Source: Dermacentor variabilis (taxonomy: Eukaryota > Arthropoda > Arachnida > Ixodida > Ixodidae). Taken from it: 64,000 nt of DNA. The position numbers and the translations under genes are program-made. The notes under the pieces were generated by a model. It worked only from the letters and a program-made list of their open reading frames with translations. It searched no databases and was not told the origin of the DNA. Within the stretch, counting starts at the first letter, position 1. The number at the start of each line of letters is the position of its first letter. Below are positions 10,540 through 21,484 of this stretch, one piece after another. The stretch spans positions 129,068,105 to 129,132,104 of the forward strand of contig NC_134572.1 in NCBI RefSeq assembly GCF_050947875.1, in the 5' to 3' direction.

Positions 10540-12375
10540 GCACCACAAAAAAAAAGCAATAAAAAGTCGAGTAGGCTGTATAAAGGCCGCAGTTGGGAGC
10601 GTGAAACGTCTTGTGCCTGCTGGAGAGGATCCATCGGCACTAGGGTAGAAATGGCGTAACCAAACACACCAGTTACATTTATTCTCGCATTGAAAAGATT
10701 GACGCCTAACTTACGTTACAGCTAGTGCGGCTCTTACGGTCGAATTCTGACGCGGGTTAGCTCCCTATTCGAGTGGACCCATTTGTTCTGCAGAGGCTGT
10801 TTGGGCACTAGTGTACAGAAAAAAAGCAGTTTTGCCTGAAAGGCGAGACATCGATTACGATAGCAAATGCGTAAACAGTTATGCGAAGTAAGGATAGCAG
10901 CATGGTCCTTCAATGGTTTCTGTGAAACGTATTGACGGATCCTGATAGTTTTATCAGCCGTATAAGCTTGCAAACGTTCGCTTACCATCTAAATTAACAA
11001 GCCTGCTGTCAGCGCGCTCAGGCAGACATATCACACTCGATGACCGCGGGCATTCGCTGTCAAAATGCTGGCGTGAGGAAGCGCGGCAGCAGCAGTGAGC
11101 GAAGTGACCTTCATGCTGTGCATCGCTTCAACGCAAACTGAGGGGCGAGAACGCTGCAAGCACAAAGACACGAGCCGCCGTTGCACCTAGACTGTGCCCC
11201 GAACGCAGATCGCTTTCAAGATAGGACGCGCGCGGCCGCGCAATGCGCAGTTGCTGCCGCAGTACAACGCCTCCCCCAACGCCACGCGCGCGACGGAAGA
11301 CAGCACGTTTTCTCGCCGCTTTCTTCCCTTGCACGCGCTAGATTGAGGCGCGATCGTCGGTGGCCGTCGGGTGCGGAAGCGCAATACGCAGTTCCTGCCG
11401 GAATACAATGCCACCCCTCCCTCCGTCCCTCCCTCCCGCCCATCCCCCCGGGACCTTTCGCGCGACAGAATACTGCGTGTTTCCTCCCTGCTTTGCTCCC
11501 TTGGGCTGCGATCGTCAGCTCCCCTCACGTAGTATGCGGTGTGCGGCGACGGTGGTACCGCCCTTGCACTTTATACGGAACATCACGGCTACGGCGACAG
11601 TGACGGTGACGCCAAAATTCGCCAGAAGTGTCCATATAATTGCTATCGAAATAATAATCCACCCTCTACTGGTGGCACCCGAGATTGCCCTGCGCCGCTC
11701 GAGCCTACCGCACTCTTAGATGGGTGGAACTATTGCGCTTGTCTCAATTGCCTACGTCTGTGCACTCTATGAAGAAAGACACGTTACACCGGGGTCAAAT
11801 GAGTTGAGTAACCCTCTGTGTTGCTGCGTACGTTTCACCTCGCTTTTTCTGGATCTTAAGTGTTGAACGCAAGGGCACCATAGCCGAGAAAGAGTGAAAT
11901 GTCTGCGACAAATTGCACACTTATAGGTCTTATAACTCCTGATGAGCTCCGGTTTGGGTTTTATGGATTATGCATACTGTTACTCAGTGAGCTCCCTCAA
12001 ACATGACCACATCCGCTCAGTATCGGCAAACGTGCTAACGAGCTACGACTCTCTTAGAGCCGGGCGCGAGGCTAAGTTTAGCTCCGATTGCGTCATGCGG
12101 GGTGCGACAGCGGTGCCATCTGTGCACGAGACAGATTCATGAAGGAGTTGCTGATTATAATTTTATTTTTTTTTTGTACAACAATACCAAAGTAAAGTGC
12201 GTGGGTTTAATACGGTTAAGAATATGTAAGCGATCATAGCATAACATGTTTTCGCTACATGTGGTTTTAGCAACCGACTCCCTCTGACCAATTTTGAAGG
12301 CGTTTCATGTCCAAAACAAAAGAGATCTTTACTAAATTTTTGCCTGAGTTCGCCTCCCCTTTAACAGTCATACAT
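10540..12375 (+). repeat. Long noncoding dispersed repeat, copy C (most complete)
   Basis: The longest copy. Its flanks match copy A (3890-4170 and 4690-5420). Its centre (about 10850-11670) matches the core copies at 7815-8425, 39950-40570 and 62490-63140. The core ends carry inverted versions of 'attacgatagcaa': 'gattacgatagcaaatgcg' near 10856, and the reverse complement of 'ttcgatagcaattatatgg' near 11632. It is GC-rich in the core, with compositional open frames but none conserved between copies. I infer a non-autonomous transposon with a core-flank structure. Confidence 0.7.
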
Positions 12376-12379
12376 TGTC

Positions 12380-13183
12380 GTACAACAAACTAACATGTTG
12401 CACTTAAGTTTCGCGTTTTACCGAAGTTACGACGTTCCATGTCAAAGGAACAACGAAATGCTGTTGAAGTAAAATTAATTGGTATAGTAATTAATTACCA
12501 ATTTGTTTGTGCGACTATTCACAATTCAAACCTTGCTCCGCGTATGAGAAACGCAACTATGTGCTTTGGATTAAGCTTCTAGCGCTAAAATCAGGATTTT
12601 CAGGCATCACCCTCAGCGTACCAAACATGCAGGTAGTGGGGTTAACTAAACAGCTCAGAAGCGTTACAGACATGTTTTCCCGATACCCTGGTACCGCTAG
12701 ACGCTGCACCACATTGGAACACACCAGAAATTGAGGCCAGGTTATGTATTACATAAGGCGGAAAAGTTCGAGATTGCGAGATTTAATTACAGGCAGTAAA
12801 GAAACACTAATGCAACAGCTAAAAAAAGAAATAGCTTGACGATTCCGCTGGAAATTGCTCAAAAGAACTGCTTCTTGGCCTAGTTGATATTTGCGGAAAT
12901 ACACAGCATTTACCACTAAGATCACACACAAAAAGAAAGACACCTTAACGCTTGTGCTGTCGACAGTGTGTCCTGTGCATTACCAGTTGCTGTGTAACTC
13001 CTTTTTTGCACCATATATGCTTTGCAGCTAGAAATTGGGACATGATTCGGCAAGGTCGTACAAGTCTGCTCTATTGATTATAAGGGCGGGAGGGTCCCCT
13101 TCTCTCGCTCTCTTTTTTTTTTTTTTTTGGTACGGAGCGTCGCCAACCAGTCTCTCCGCACGGTATACCGCAGCGCCACTTAC
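12380..13183. other. M13 intron 2, AT-rich, no feature recognised
   Basis: No element or exon was recognised, apart from a T-run near 13110 close to the donor of exon 2. Confidence 0.5.
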
Positions 13184-13420
13184 CATGGACCACAGGACGT
13201 AGGCGAGCGAAACACCCACCAGCCCTCCGGGCAGCAGTCCCCAGATCCAAGCCAAGGTGAGCGCATTGAAGCGCACAGCGTCGTGTTCTTCTTGCGGCTG
13301 CGCAGGCGCTGCAATCGGGATGTGGGCTTCCCTCGTCCCACTCGCTGCAACGTCACCGCCGATGACCTGCGTCTGATTGATGGTCGTTGGATTTGAAGGC
13401 TCAGGGATTGAGTTTTCGTC
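13184..13420 (-). CDS. M13 metallopeptidase (neprilysin/ECE-like), exon 2 with membrane anchor
   Basis: This 237-nt exon (79 codons, phase 0 on both sides) follows a ctccggtag acceptor and ends at ATG before gtaagt. It encodes a hydrophilic Pro/Gln/Glu-rich cytoplasmic segment, then one hydrophobic stretch near its end (LAWIWGLLPGGLVGVSLAYV). That is a type II signal anchor, as expected for neprilysins. It splices in frame to 5666-5833, which opens the Cys-rich ectodomain shortly after the anchor. Exon 1 (25323-25397) supplies the start in the same phase. The anchor fits an ectoenzyme cleaving small extracellular peptides. Confidence 0.88.
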
Positions 13421-13845
13421 CTACCGGAGATGATCTCTATAACTGCAGTATGACTGAAATAAAAGTAAAAACTAATTCGGATCCATCGTCAGCGTGGGCC
13501 TCGGTTGGTGTCGGTGCATTCGTTCTTGGCCGCGCAATAATCAGTTGCCATCGCGGTCGAAATTGACCACTATATATGGCCGGCTTAAAGGTGGGCTTCT
13601 TCTGAACGTGCACGTGGTAAAAGACTTTGAATTTGAATTTCATTTCTCGTTCATTCAAACGAGGGTGGGCTACGACTTAAGGCATAAAGCCTGACAAATG
13701 TCTCAGCCTCCGCAAACGACAAGCTCGACAGCAGAGCACATACATACGCCTAATTTTGAAAATGCCAGCAGCGTTGACTACAGTGAAAAATCACGGTAGT
13801 AATGTGTATTATTGTTATATTCAAGCTTCTTCAAATTTATAGAGC

Positions 13846-14045
13846 AGCAACAGCATACGTACCAACAATAAATTCTTACATCCTAATTGTGTGCTAAAAT
13901 TATACAAAATAAAATAAAAAATATTAAAACGTCATCAGCCTTATACCGCCGTGTATAGCAACAGCATGCGCACAAAAATATATCACATCCAAACTGTTCG
14001 CTAAAGTTATGCGAAATAAAATGAAAATAATAACTGGAAACAGGA
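13846..14045. repeat. About 111-bp imperfect tandem duplication
   Basis: Both units begin with 'agcaacagcat' (13846 and 13957) and continue through 'acatcc.aa', 'gctaaa.ttat.c.aaataaaat' in the same order. The second unit is diverged and slightly shorter. The sequence is AT-rich and noncoding. Confidence 0.6.
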
Positions 14046-14049
14046 TACG

Positions 14050-14900
14050 CACACCTTCAAACATATTTGTTTCAATACAAAAATACAAAAAAAGAAATCA
14101 TGTAAGGTGGCATTCTGAAAATAAAATATATGTACTGCATGGCAGAAACTTTTTTTCATTTTATAAGCTCATTTATCCAATTTAAAGTGTATCCTCTCTA
14201 TGTAACCAACCTTGTATTACTTTTTTAACTGTAGTTGAAGTTTTAAGGGTGCATATTCACTGCATCTGTTCATTATTTTTGTGGACTGTACACAAAACGT
14301 ATGCTTTCAGTTGTTTTTTGGTCTAGGTTGTGTGCTATGTAGCAAGAAATTTTCTTTCTTTTATTACACGTTCTTGATCCAGAGTGGTTACGTTCACTCC
14401 TTTGCATGCCTGAGTTTTTTTTTCTTTCTAGAAAAATTTCCATATAGTATATGCAGTCCGCTCGCAGCATGTCATATTTCTGGAATAGTGGCACTGTTCG
14501 CAGATGTGCAAAACAGCCACAGTTCTTTTTTTCTTTTTTTGCATATGAGCGAATAATTATTTTCGGGGAGGTAATCAATTTCGTGTAATTTGTTCTGATG
14601 GTTGTACCCCAAAGCGATATTGCGTAGCAAAATTTTGAACAAATAGGTTCATTATACAGATCTTGTTTTTCTCAGCCACGGCGGGATCAGGTGCGCAATT
14701 TTATAGATATAGTGCCAAGAGGCATCAGCGCTTGTTCATACAGTTAGGTTATAGCGTTGTCATAGAGATTTAACATCATGCGTACCTGTACAGTCGACTT
14801 TTGTCCTTTGCTTGGCTGTGCAGATGGAGTGTCTGTACTTGAGTCAGTATCACCCTGCGCCAAAATAAAGTACAACCGAAAGTTCAGATATCAACAAAAC
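14050..14900. other. M13 intron 1, AT-rich, no feature recognised
   Basis: T-rich runs and low-complexity sequence only. No exon or repeat boundary is seen. Confidence 0.45.
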
Positions 14901-14904
14901 TGTT

Positions 14905-15135
14905 CATATAGGAGGTTGTGGCCAAGTACTGCACCAGGGTGGCCAATCCTTCTCTGGTGAGGGAGTGCGTTACCGGTTCTGGTCACCGGGATCAGGCCAC
15001 ACTGCAGGCCTGTTTATGCAATTTTATCAACACGCGAATTTTTAAATCCGGTGGAAAACTACGCGGCACCGGGATTCGAACCACGGACCTCCTGCACGCG
15101 AGGCGGGTGTTCTACCTCTAAGCCACCGCTGCACT
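14905..15135 (-). mobile_element. tRNA-Gly-like headed SINE (third family)
   Basis: On the minus strand the element starts near 15131 with a tRNA-like head. It has an A box (ggtggcttagaggtagaac) and a B box (ggttcgaatcccggtgccgc), an arrangement closest to tRNA-Gly. A non-tRNA body follows (aaattcgcgtgttgataaa, cctgatcccggtgaccaga, ctgcaccaggg reverse-complemented) and ends near 14905 with 'cctcctatatgaac'. A tail-only relic of the same family occurs at 39560-39640. It is a retroelement, not a functional tRNA, because the head lacks a plausible intact acceptor stem. Confidence 0.75.
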
Positions 15136-15139
15136 CCGT

Positions 15140-16420
15140 CACTGCACTGCGTCCTAGCGAAACAGGAACTGCTCACAGCAGGGACTACTTGCATAAAAAT
15201 GGTTCATTGTGGCATGTCCGCTACGTCTATACGCATTGGGAGGCCATAAATAGAGACGCGAGCAGATTTGTGCTCTGAAAGTCGATCACTACAACTAGCT
15301 GTCGGTAGTGTATGGAATGTCAGTTCTACATGCGACTCCGTTCAGCAGAGGAAAACCCCGCATCGTGCAACCCAGACGTAATCCATGGAGTCTGCAGTAT
15401 ATAACATGGCTTGCTTATGGCTAGCTGGAATATGATTGGTGCGAAAGATAGCTGCATAATTTTAGAAGACAGGACAACACACTTGCTCTCATGGTCCTTT
15501 CCCGTTGTCTCCTCTCCCAAAGTTACGCAGAGCTGTTTCGCCCCAATTCCTAATCCTGCATGTCGGCCTCGTACGACAGCATGCAGTCATACCCGTTGCC
15601 TTCCGCCATCCCGCGGATCAGTCGAAGTCCTATGTTCCGTGGCTCGCCGCTAGCGGGCTTCGAACTCCCCGCCAACATGCTGAGACATAGTGCCGCTACG
15701 TAATTCGCCATCAACGCCTGAGCACCGACGCATCATGCGACACCAGCTGTAGTCGTGCAGCCAGTCGTCACCTCGTCTAGGGCTGCCACTGCAACACAGC
15801 AGCCAAGGCAGCACTCCGCAGGCGTGCCATGAGGGACAAAGTCATACCCGCGACATTGTATATGTGATGTGTTTTTCTTCAATATGTAATGTATCTTTGA
15901 TATGTGTATTTTTCTTTCGCTGTTTGTTTACACTTTTTACTGATTGTTATTTTTTACGTGCATGTATTTTATTTCACCGTTTGCTTACAAGCTGCTCTGA
16001 AATATCAGGGTCAGGAATCCCGTCAGGTTGCTATTTCAGCAGCTTTTAATTCCTGTCCTTGCATCTTTCTTTACTGTTTCATTTTAGTTATCTTTTCTTG
16101 TGTAACCACTATCATTGTATATGAATATTGCATCATTGTATTCTAACATACCGTTGTGTGAAAAATATTGCTCAATAATCTACAACTGAAACTGACAGGT
16201 TTTCTAATCTTGTGGCAACGAAGGAAAAAATACAGGGGCGGGGCGTCTGCACCTATGTCACTGCAGGGAGTTGTTCGCGGCAGCGTTTGACAGAGCATTT
16301 CGTTTCTTGGAACGGACACTGAATCGGCGTAGCTTCCACGAGCGGCGCATCTGCCAAAACGCGGGAGGGAAAATCAGAAAAAGATAAGACGTAATACCAC
16401 GCGAAGTAAAATGTCTTGTT
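15140..16420. other. M13 intron 1, no gene recognised
   Basis: A moderately GC-rich stretch at 15500-15830 has short open frames on both strands but no recognisable domain or splice-bounded exon. The remainder is T-rich. Confidence 0.45.
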
Positions 16421-16429
16421 TTGCTATTG

Positions 16430-16960
16430 CAAATACACTTAAAACTCGATCTAACGAAACTCGACTTTACGAAGTTCCCGATTTAACGAAGAAATTTACA
16501 TTCCCTGGCAGGTACTCATTGGGTTTAACGTTATCATCAACCCAAATTAACGAAATAAACTTGGCTGAATTCAATTTAACGAAGTTTTCACCGAAATAGA
16601 GTAAAAATAAGCGGCGATTTCTTTCTAATTTTGTCAGACAGGGACTTATTCAAGCGTGCTCTCCGAAGCTATCGCGTTAAAACATCTAGGTGCCATGGTC
16701 ATATCCCTAGCTTTATTCTGACGAGGCTGCACGGAACAGCCGACTCAGCACCGCCTCGGTAGGGGCGGCGGTAGTCAGCTATTTCATGGTTTGTGTGACA
16801 GGTGGCTAGATTAGGGGCAAATACAATGCCGCAGTAGCCCTTTCGTGCAGCTACGTTACAATTTTAGATTTTGAAAGAACGCGAAATGCTTTTCTCGATC
16901 TTAATAACTTCCCGATTTAACGAAATAATTCGAGCGTGGTCAGCACATCGTTTCAACTGC
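16430..16960. repeat. Repeat with recurrent 'tttaacgaa' motifs (possible pogo/Tigger-like MITE)
   Basis: 'taacgaa' or 'tttaacgaa' recurs at about 16451, 16490, 16548, 16573 and 16916, usually after 'cccga' or 'aa'. This resembles the subterminal words of pogo/Tigger-type elements. I could not identify matching terminal inverted repeats, so the boundaries are approximate and the class is a guess. Confidence 0.35.
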
Positions 16961-17012
16961 AATGTGTTTATGTTTTCTCTTCCCCCAGCTTAAGCTGTAT
17001 GCGAACGCGTAT

Positions 17013-17066
17013 GAGAATGTGGAACTTCTTCCAGGAGATGAGAATGTGGAACTTCTTCCAGGAGAG
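17013..17066. repeat. 27-bp direct tandem duplication
   Basis: Units 17013-17039 and 17040-17066 differ only at the last base (ccaggagat versus ccaggagag). Confidence 0.9.
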
Positions 17067-17069
17067 TTC

Positions 17070-19390
17070 TTAGTTTTGCGCGCTTTGCATCAGTAACGTT
17101 CCATTCAGTGTCATTTATAAAGGAGCGTCGGCATGCATATCTCCATACGCATTCGGCGCGTCGAACTGTGTCCCGGCGACGCACCGCCGTGTTATACTTA
17201 CCGCAGTGCTCTCTCCCGCCGCTCAACTCCTCTCCACTTTGTGGCTTTCGTAACGTGCTCTCTCAGTTTTATAGCACGGCCTGCCGTGCGACACCGTGAC
17301 TGAACTCCTGCACCCCTAGGGCTGCCCTTCACGCCACAGGACACTTCTACATGCGCTCCGGACATTCGCCGAGGCTGTCGGCCTCGCCGACCGCCTTTAG
17401 CTCCATCACATTTCCGCGGCGTGCTGCTGTTTCTGGTGCTCCTTCTCTCCCCCTACTTTCATTCCCTACCCCCTGTGCAGCGCGGTTGAGGTGTCCTCTG
17501 CTGAGAGACAGTTACTGCGCTGCACTATACCCCAACCTTTCCTTCCCATACACAAGAATCTCCTTCTCTCTCTCTCTCTCTCAGTTTTATTGGTTAGCTG
17601 TAGGCACTGAAATACGCGGCGGCGCGTGTACGGTGAATGTATACTCCGTACCGCACATAGCAGTCAACGCTGTCTTGCAGTGGCTTCGCTCGCACTTGGA
17701 TGCAGTTCGATGTTTCTTGACCGCACTTTTGCGCAACTGTTGTTTATATAGGCTAAGTAATGAATGAAATAAGTTTTATTCCTTAGAAATAAACAGACTG
17801 TGGTATGCGGCTGCTATTACCTTGTTTTAGAACATTTTAATAATTTTTGTCGTTCGCTCTTTTCCGGTTTTTTTTTTTTTATTTGCAACCCGTCGTGAGG
17901 AGCCTCACGTGCATGCTCACGCGAGCGAACGCTGTTGGCGCGCAGCGAAGCGCGGACGGAAAGCGCGGAGTGATAACGTTTCTTGACCGAACTTCTTGCG
18001 TGGCTTCCACAGCGTTGACTGCCATGTATGGAACGGAGTATAGGCGTCGCGTGAATATACGCAAGAATATACGCTTCAGCGCTAGGACGTCGGCGCACCG
18101 TTCGTTCTCGCCCTCGCATGCGACAACGAACTGCGCCTGCCGGACAGTCGGTGAGATGCTTGTCGTCTAGTTATCTGCAGCTAAGAACAATCGCGATATG
18201 CTCACTGCGGCGCCAGGAGTGTCCGGGAGCGCGATCGCGGTGTTCTCGGCGTCGAGAGAGGACTCGGGCGCTAGGCAAAGTACTTATACATGCATTCATA
18301 ATTGGCACACGGGCCATGCAGTGCGATGCTGGCGATGAGCGTTGTGCTTCAATGCGGCTTTTCGTGCCACGTGCGTTTGGGGGCACGTAAACAAGTGTAG
18401 TTGTGCCGCTGTAGCTCACTGATAGCTCCAGCGGCGACCTTGACACGTATATATGCCTCTATTTCCATAAACATACAATTTATGGGGGACTTAAGAAAAA
18501 AGTTGCTCGCAGCAACTTGACGGACCTTAAACCCCGTCTGAGGGTAGCAGCAGAAGGCTCAGGCACTGATTCAGGACCGACGAAAACAATACATCAGCAA
18601 AGAAAATGACAAGTTGGCTTAGACATTATGCCAGCAAACAGAAATGCAATGTAAAAAAAACATTACAAACCAGTAACCAACAAGTACGTGATGGTTACTG
18701 CCAACGGCGTACAGAAGCATCTAATTCGCCGCGAATATGTTTTTCCAGCTGGATTGCATGCTACTGCGTGGGTGCTGCAGGTAGAGCTGCGAGTATTTTT
18801 ACAGCCCCCGATAGCCTTATAGCTGGACCACACGTACTTTGTACTTTGTACTTGTTCCAGTTATCTGGAAGGCATTTGGAAGGCGCAGGTATTTAATTGT
18901 CTGACGAAAAATTTGGGCCAATTCCGAACGCAGCGCAGTCGGACACAGCGTTTCGAAGCGCTAGCTGTCACAAGGATCGAATGATGTGAGAAATTGGCAC
19001 GTAATGCATGCGTCATACGTTTCAAACGGCGATCGTGGTCTAATGCTTAGAAAATTGCGCCGCTGTGCTGGAAGGCAATGGCTAATTACCACTATCAGGT
19101 CAGGCATTTCCTTACAGCTGGACTTCACCCACTGTGGAAGCATCTAAAACAAAACTCGAGGTTTGTTGAGCGAGCGCGTCATAGTCTGCACGGTGTGACA
19201 AGTTTGCGAGAGATAAGAGACATAGAAAAAGCACTTGAGGGAGCTCGTTCCGGCGTTCTTGATAGAAGAACCAGCTACAGTATGTGCATTTCACCAGGCA
19301 ATGGTGTTCTTTTTTTTAAAATAAAATTTCCACGGTCTTGATTGTGCAAACTCGTCTTCATACTATTTTGTTATTTACTTATTGTTTTTG
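17070..19390. other. M13 intron 1: GC-rich block, then unassigned sequence
   Basis: 17100-18450 is GC-rich and contains an inverted pair. 'tatactccgt.cc..acat.gcagtcaacgctgt' at about 17640-17675 recurs in reverse at about 18005-18045, which suggests repeat-derived sequence. A (CT)n tract lies at about 17565-17582. From 18450 to 19390 nothing is recognised. Open frames in the GC-rich part look compositional. Confidence 0.45.
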
Positions 19391-19640
19391 AATGAAGAAT
19401 AAACAAACTGAAACCCGCTCCTACATTCCGGCCCACAAACGCCGCTCTCGTAACATTATTTGCCGCCGCTCGCTTGCTACGATTACTGGACACTCACTAT
19501 GGCACACATTGCTTGATCCCCAGCCGGCCGCTTCTACTTCTACCGGAGGGAGTGGAGGTGGAGTTGTTGCTACAGCCCCACCCGCCCCCGGTGCTATTGT
19601 TCGAGCTGTCGCCGGGCCTTCGTCGCAAGAAACTACAGCC

Positions 19641-21484
19641 ATGGACTTCCAAGACATCTCGAAAGATCGCCATGACAACGCTGCCATTATGGAAGAGGAC
19701 CTTTCGCAAGGGACGCCATCAGAATGTCCTTATTCCAATTGGTCTTTACACCTCAAGCGAAGAACGAAGAAGAAGCTCGCCAGAGGCGAACAAGTGTGCG
19801 TGGCAGGCAGGGTAATCTCTCCGCTATCACCCTCCTCCGCCACCGAGTTATCATCAACATCCTACGCAGCTGCAGGCGCTGTGGCATCAAAGAAGCCTTC
19901 TTTTAAGAAGAGGCGACGACTCCCCCCCCCCCCTCCCTGCCACGTAGCGGCTTCAAATTCATCATTCGACCCAAGAAAGGCCTTCAGGTGAAGAGTTTCA
20001 CCAACCACCAAATCTCGAAAGCCGTCTCGGTCGTCTGCAGAGGGAAAGCTGACGATTCCCATTTCTTCGTGCGCTTGAGACCCGGCTCCAACATAATTAT
20101 TGTTGGTACCCTAGATCAGGAGGTCGCGGATATTGCGCGCAAGATCACGCGGATTGTGTCGACCTTTACGAAGTCGACACAATCCACAGGTCGACCCGAA
20201 GTCGACCTTTACGAAGTCAACTCCTACGTTGCGGCACCGTACGGAGTGTCCCGGGGCTTCATTAATGAAATCGACCCGGATGCCCCGCCCGAGGAGTTGA
20301 TGACTCACCTAAGGGTGAGGACCCAAGGCGTGGAAATCGTGCAGGCCCGCATGCTGGGAAAGACCAACACGGCCGTGATCACGTTCAGCTCTCACGTAGT
20401 TCCACGATATGTCTAGTACTACGGAGGGGAGACCGAGTGCCACCCCTACAAGCCCACAAAACAAATCTGTTGCATGTGCCAGCGCATGGGACACCGATCA
20501 GACGTTTGTCCTACCCCGAACATCAAGATCTGTCTCGCTTGCAGGACGCACGACCCGACGGACGACCACGAGTGCTCACTCAAGTGCGCCGTCTGCGGCG
20601 AAGCCCACGCCACGGGGTCTCGCGAGTGCAAGCAAAAGCTAAAAAACAACAACACTACCACCAAAAAGCATCCTCCACCCGGAAGGAGGAAGGAAGACGA
20701 CGACAATGATGGAGGAAGGCCAAGGCGAAGCGGCCTGAGGTGATTCAGCTCGAAATCATCGGCGAGCCGCTCAAGGTCCCGGTCCCGATCCCAGTCCAGG
20801 TCCTGGTCCCGATTGAGCTCGGAGTGGCCAAAGCTAGGAGAGAAGCAAGGGCAGCGGCAGCCTTCTACCTCAAAATCCACGTCGAAGCAGAAGAACCAAT
20901 CGGGCAAGAAGAACCAAGCCAACAACAACAAGGTGAGCCGGAATCAGTCTAGTACCTCCTCCGCTCAAAATACCAGTGAAAATAGGTCAATGTACGCGCA
21001 TCAGGGAAGCAAATAAAAACTCAAAGCTCAGGTTAGCGACCTAAATCAACGCATGCAACGCTTAGAAGCGTTGCTAACCAAAACAAGCAACAACACACAG
21101 GCAGGACCGCAAAGCGGAACGATAGGCTACCAGCCCGACATCTCAATTCCTCCCCTCTCAAAATCCACCACGCCATCATCGCTCCCCGGTGCGGCCTCGG
21201 CAGCGGCAGGCCAGTCAAGTGTAGTAACCCTCGAAGGCATTTATGCTACGATACAACAGATGCTTTACCAGATGGGCGAATTAACCAATAAAGTCAAGGA
21301 GAACACACTAAGCCATGAATACCTTGAAAGAAGAATACGCAATGTTGAGTTTGGCTCGCGCAAGCGGGTCGACGACAAGAGCAGCAACCCACGCATCAAG
21401 GCGTACAGGCGCATAAACAACACGAGTGACGTCAGGGACGCCGACAACTGCGATGGCGGTGGCATGAACGGCAGCAATGGCTAA
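19641..21484 (+). pseudogene. LINE ORF1 (gag-like, CCHC zinc knuckles), frameshifted
   Basis: ORF1 begins MDFQDISKD at 19641. The frame breaks at a C-run (19921-19936), resumes as VKSFTNHQISKAVSV, and is stopped by TAG at 20414-20416 after VVPRYV. It continues through zinc knuckles (CCMCQRMGHRSDVC, then CLACRTHDPTDDHEC, then CAVCGEAHATGSREC), with further breaks before a last segment, 21053-21484. A short direct repeat, 'gtcgacctttacgaagtc' at about 20158 and 20201, looks like an internal slippage duplication. The product would be a nucleic-acid-binding particle protein. Confidence 0.82.

Noticed and set aside
14281..14578. Opposed open frames of about 90-100 codons
   Set aside because: They are driven by T-runs and A-runs, with Phe/Lys-rich translations and no conserved motif.
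17100..18450. GC-rich region considered as a CpG-island promoter or first exon
   Set aside because: Contains an inverted repeat pair and words resembling dispersed repeats. No exon in frame with a neighbouring gene could be attached.
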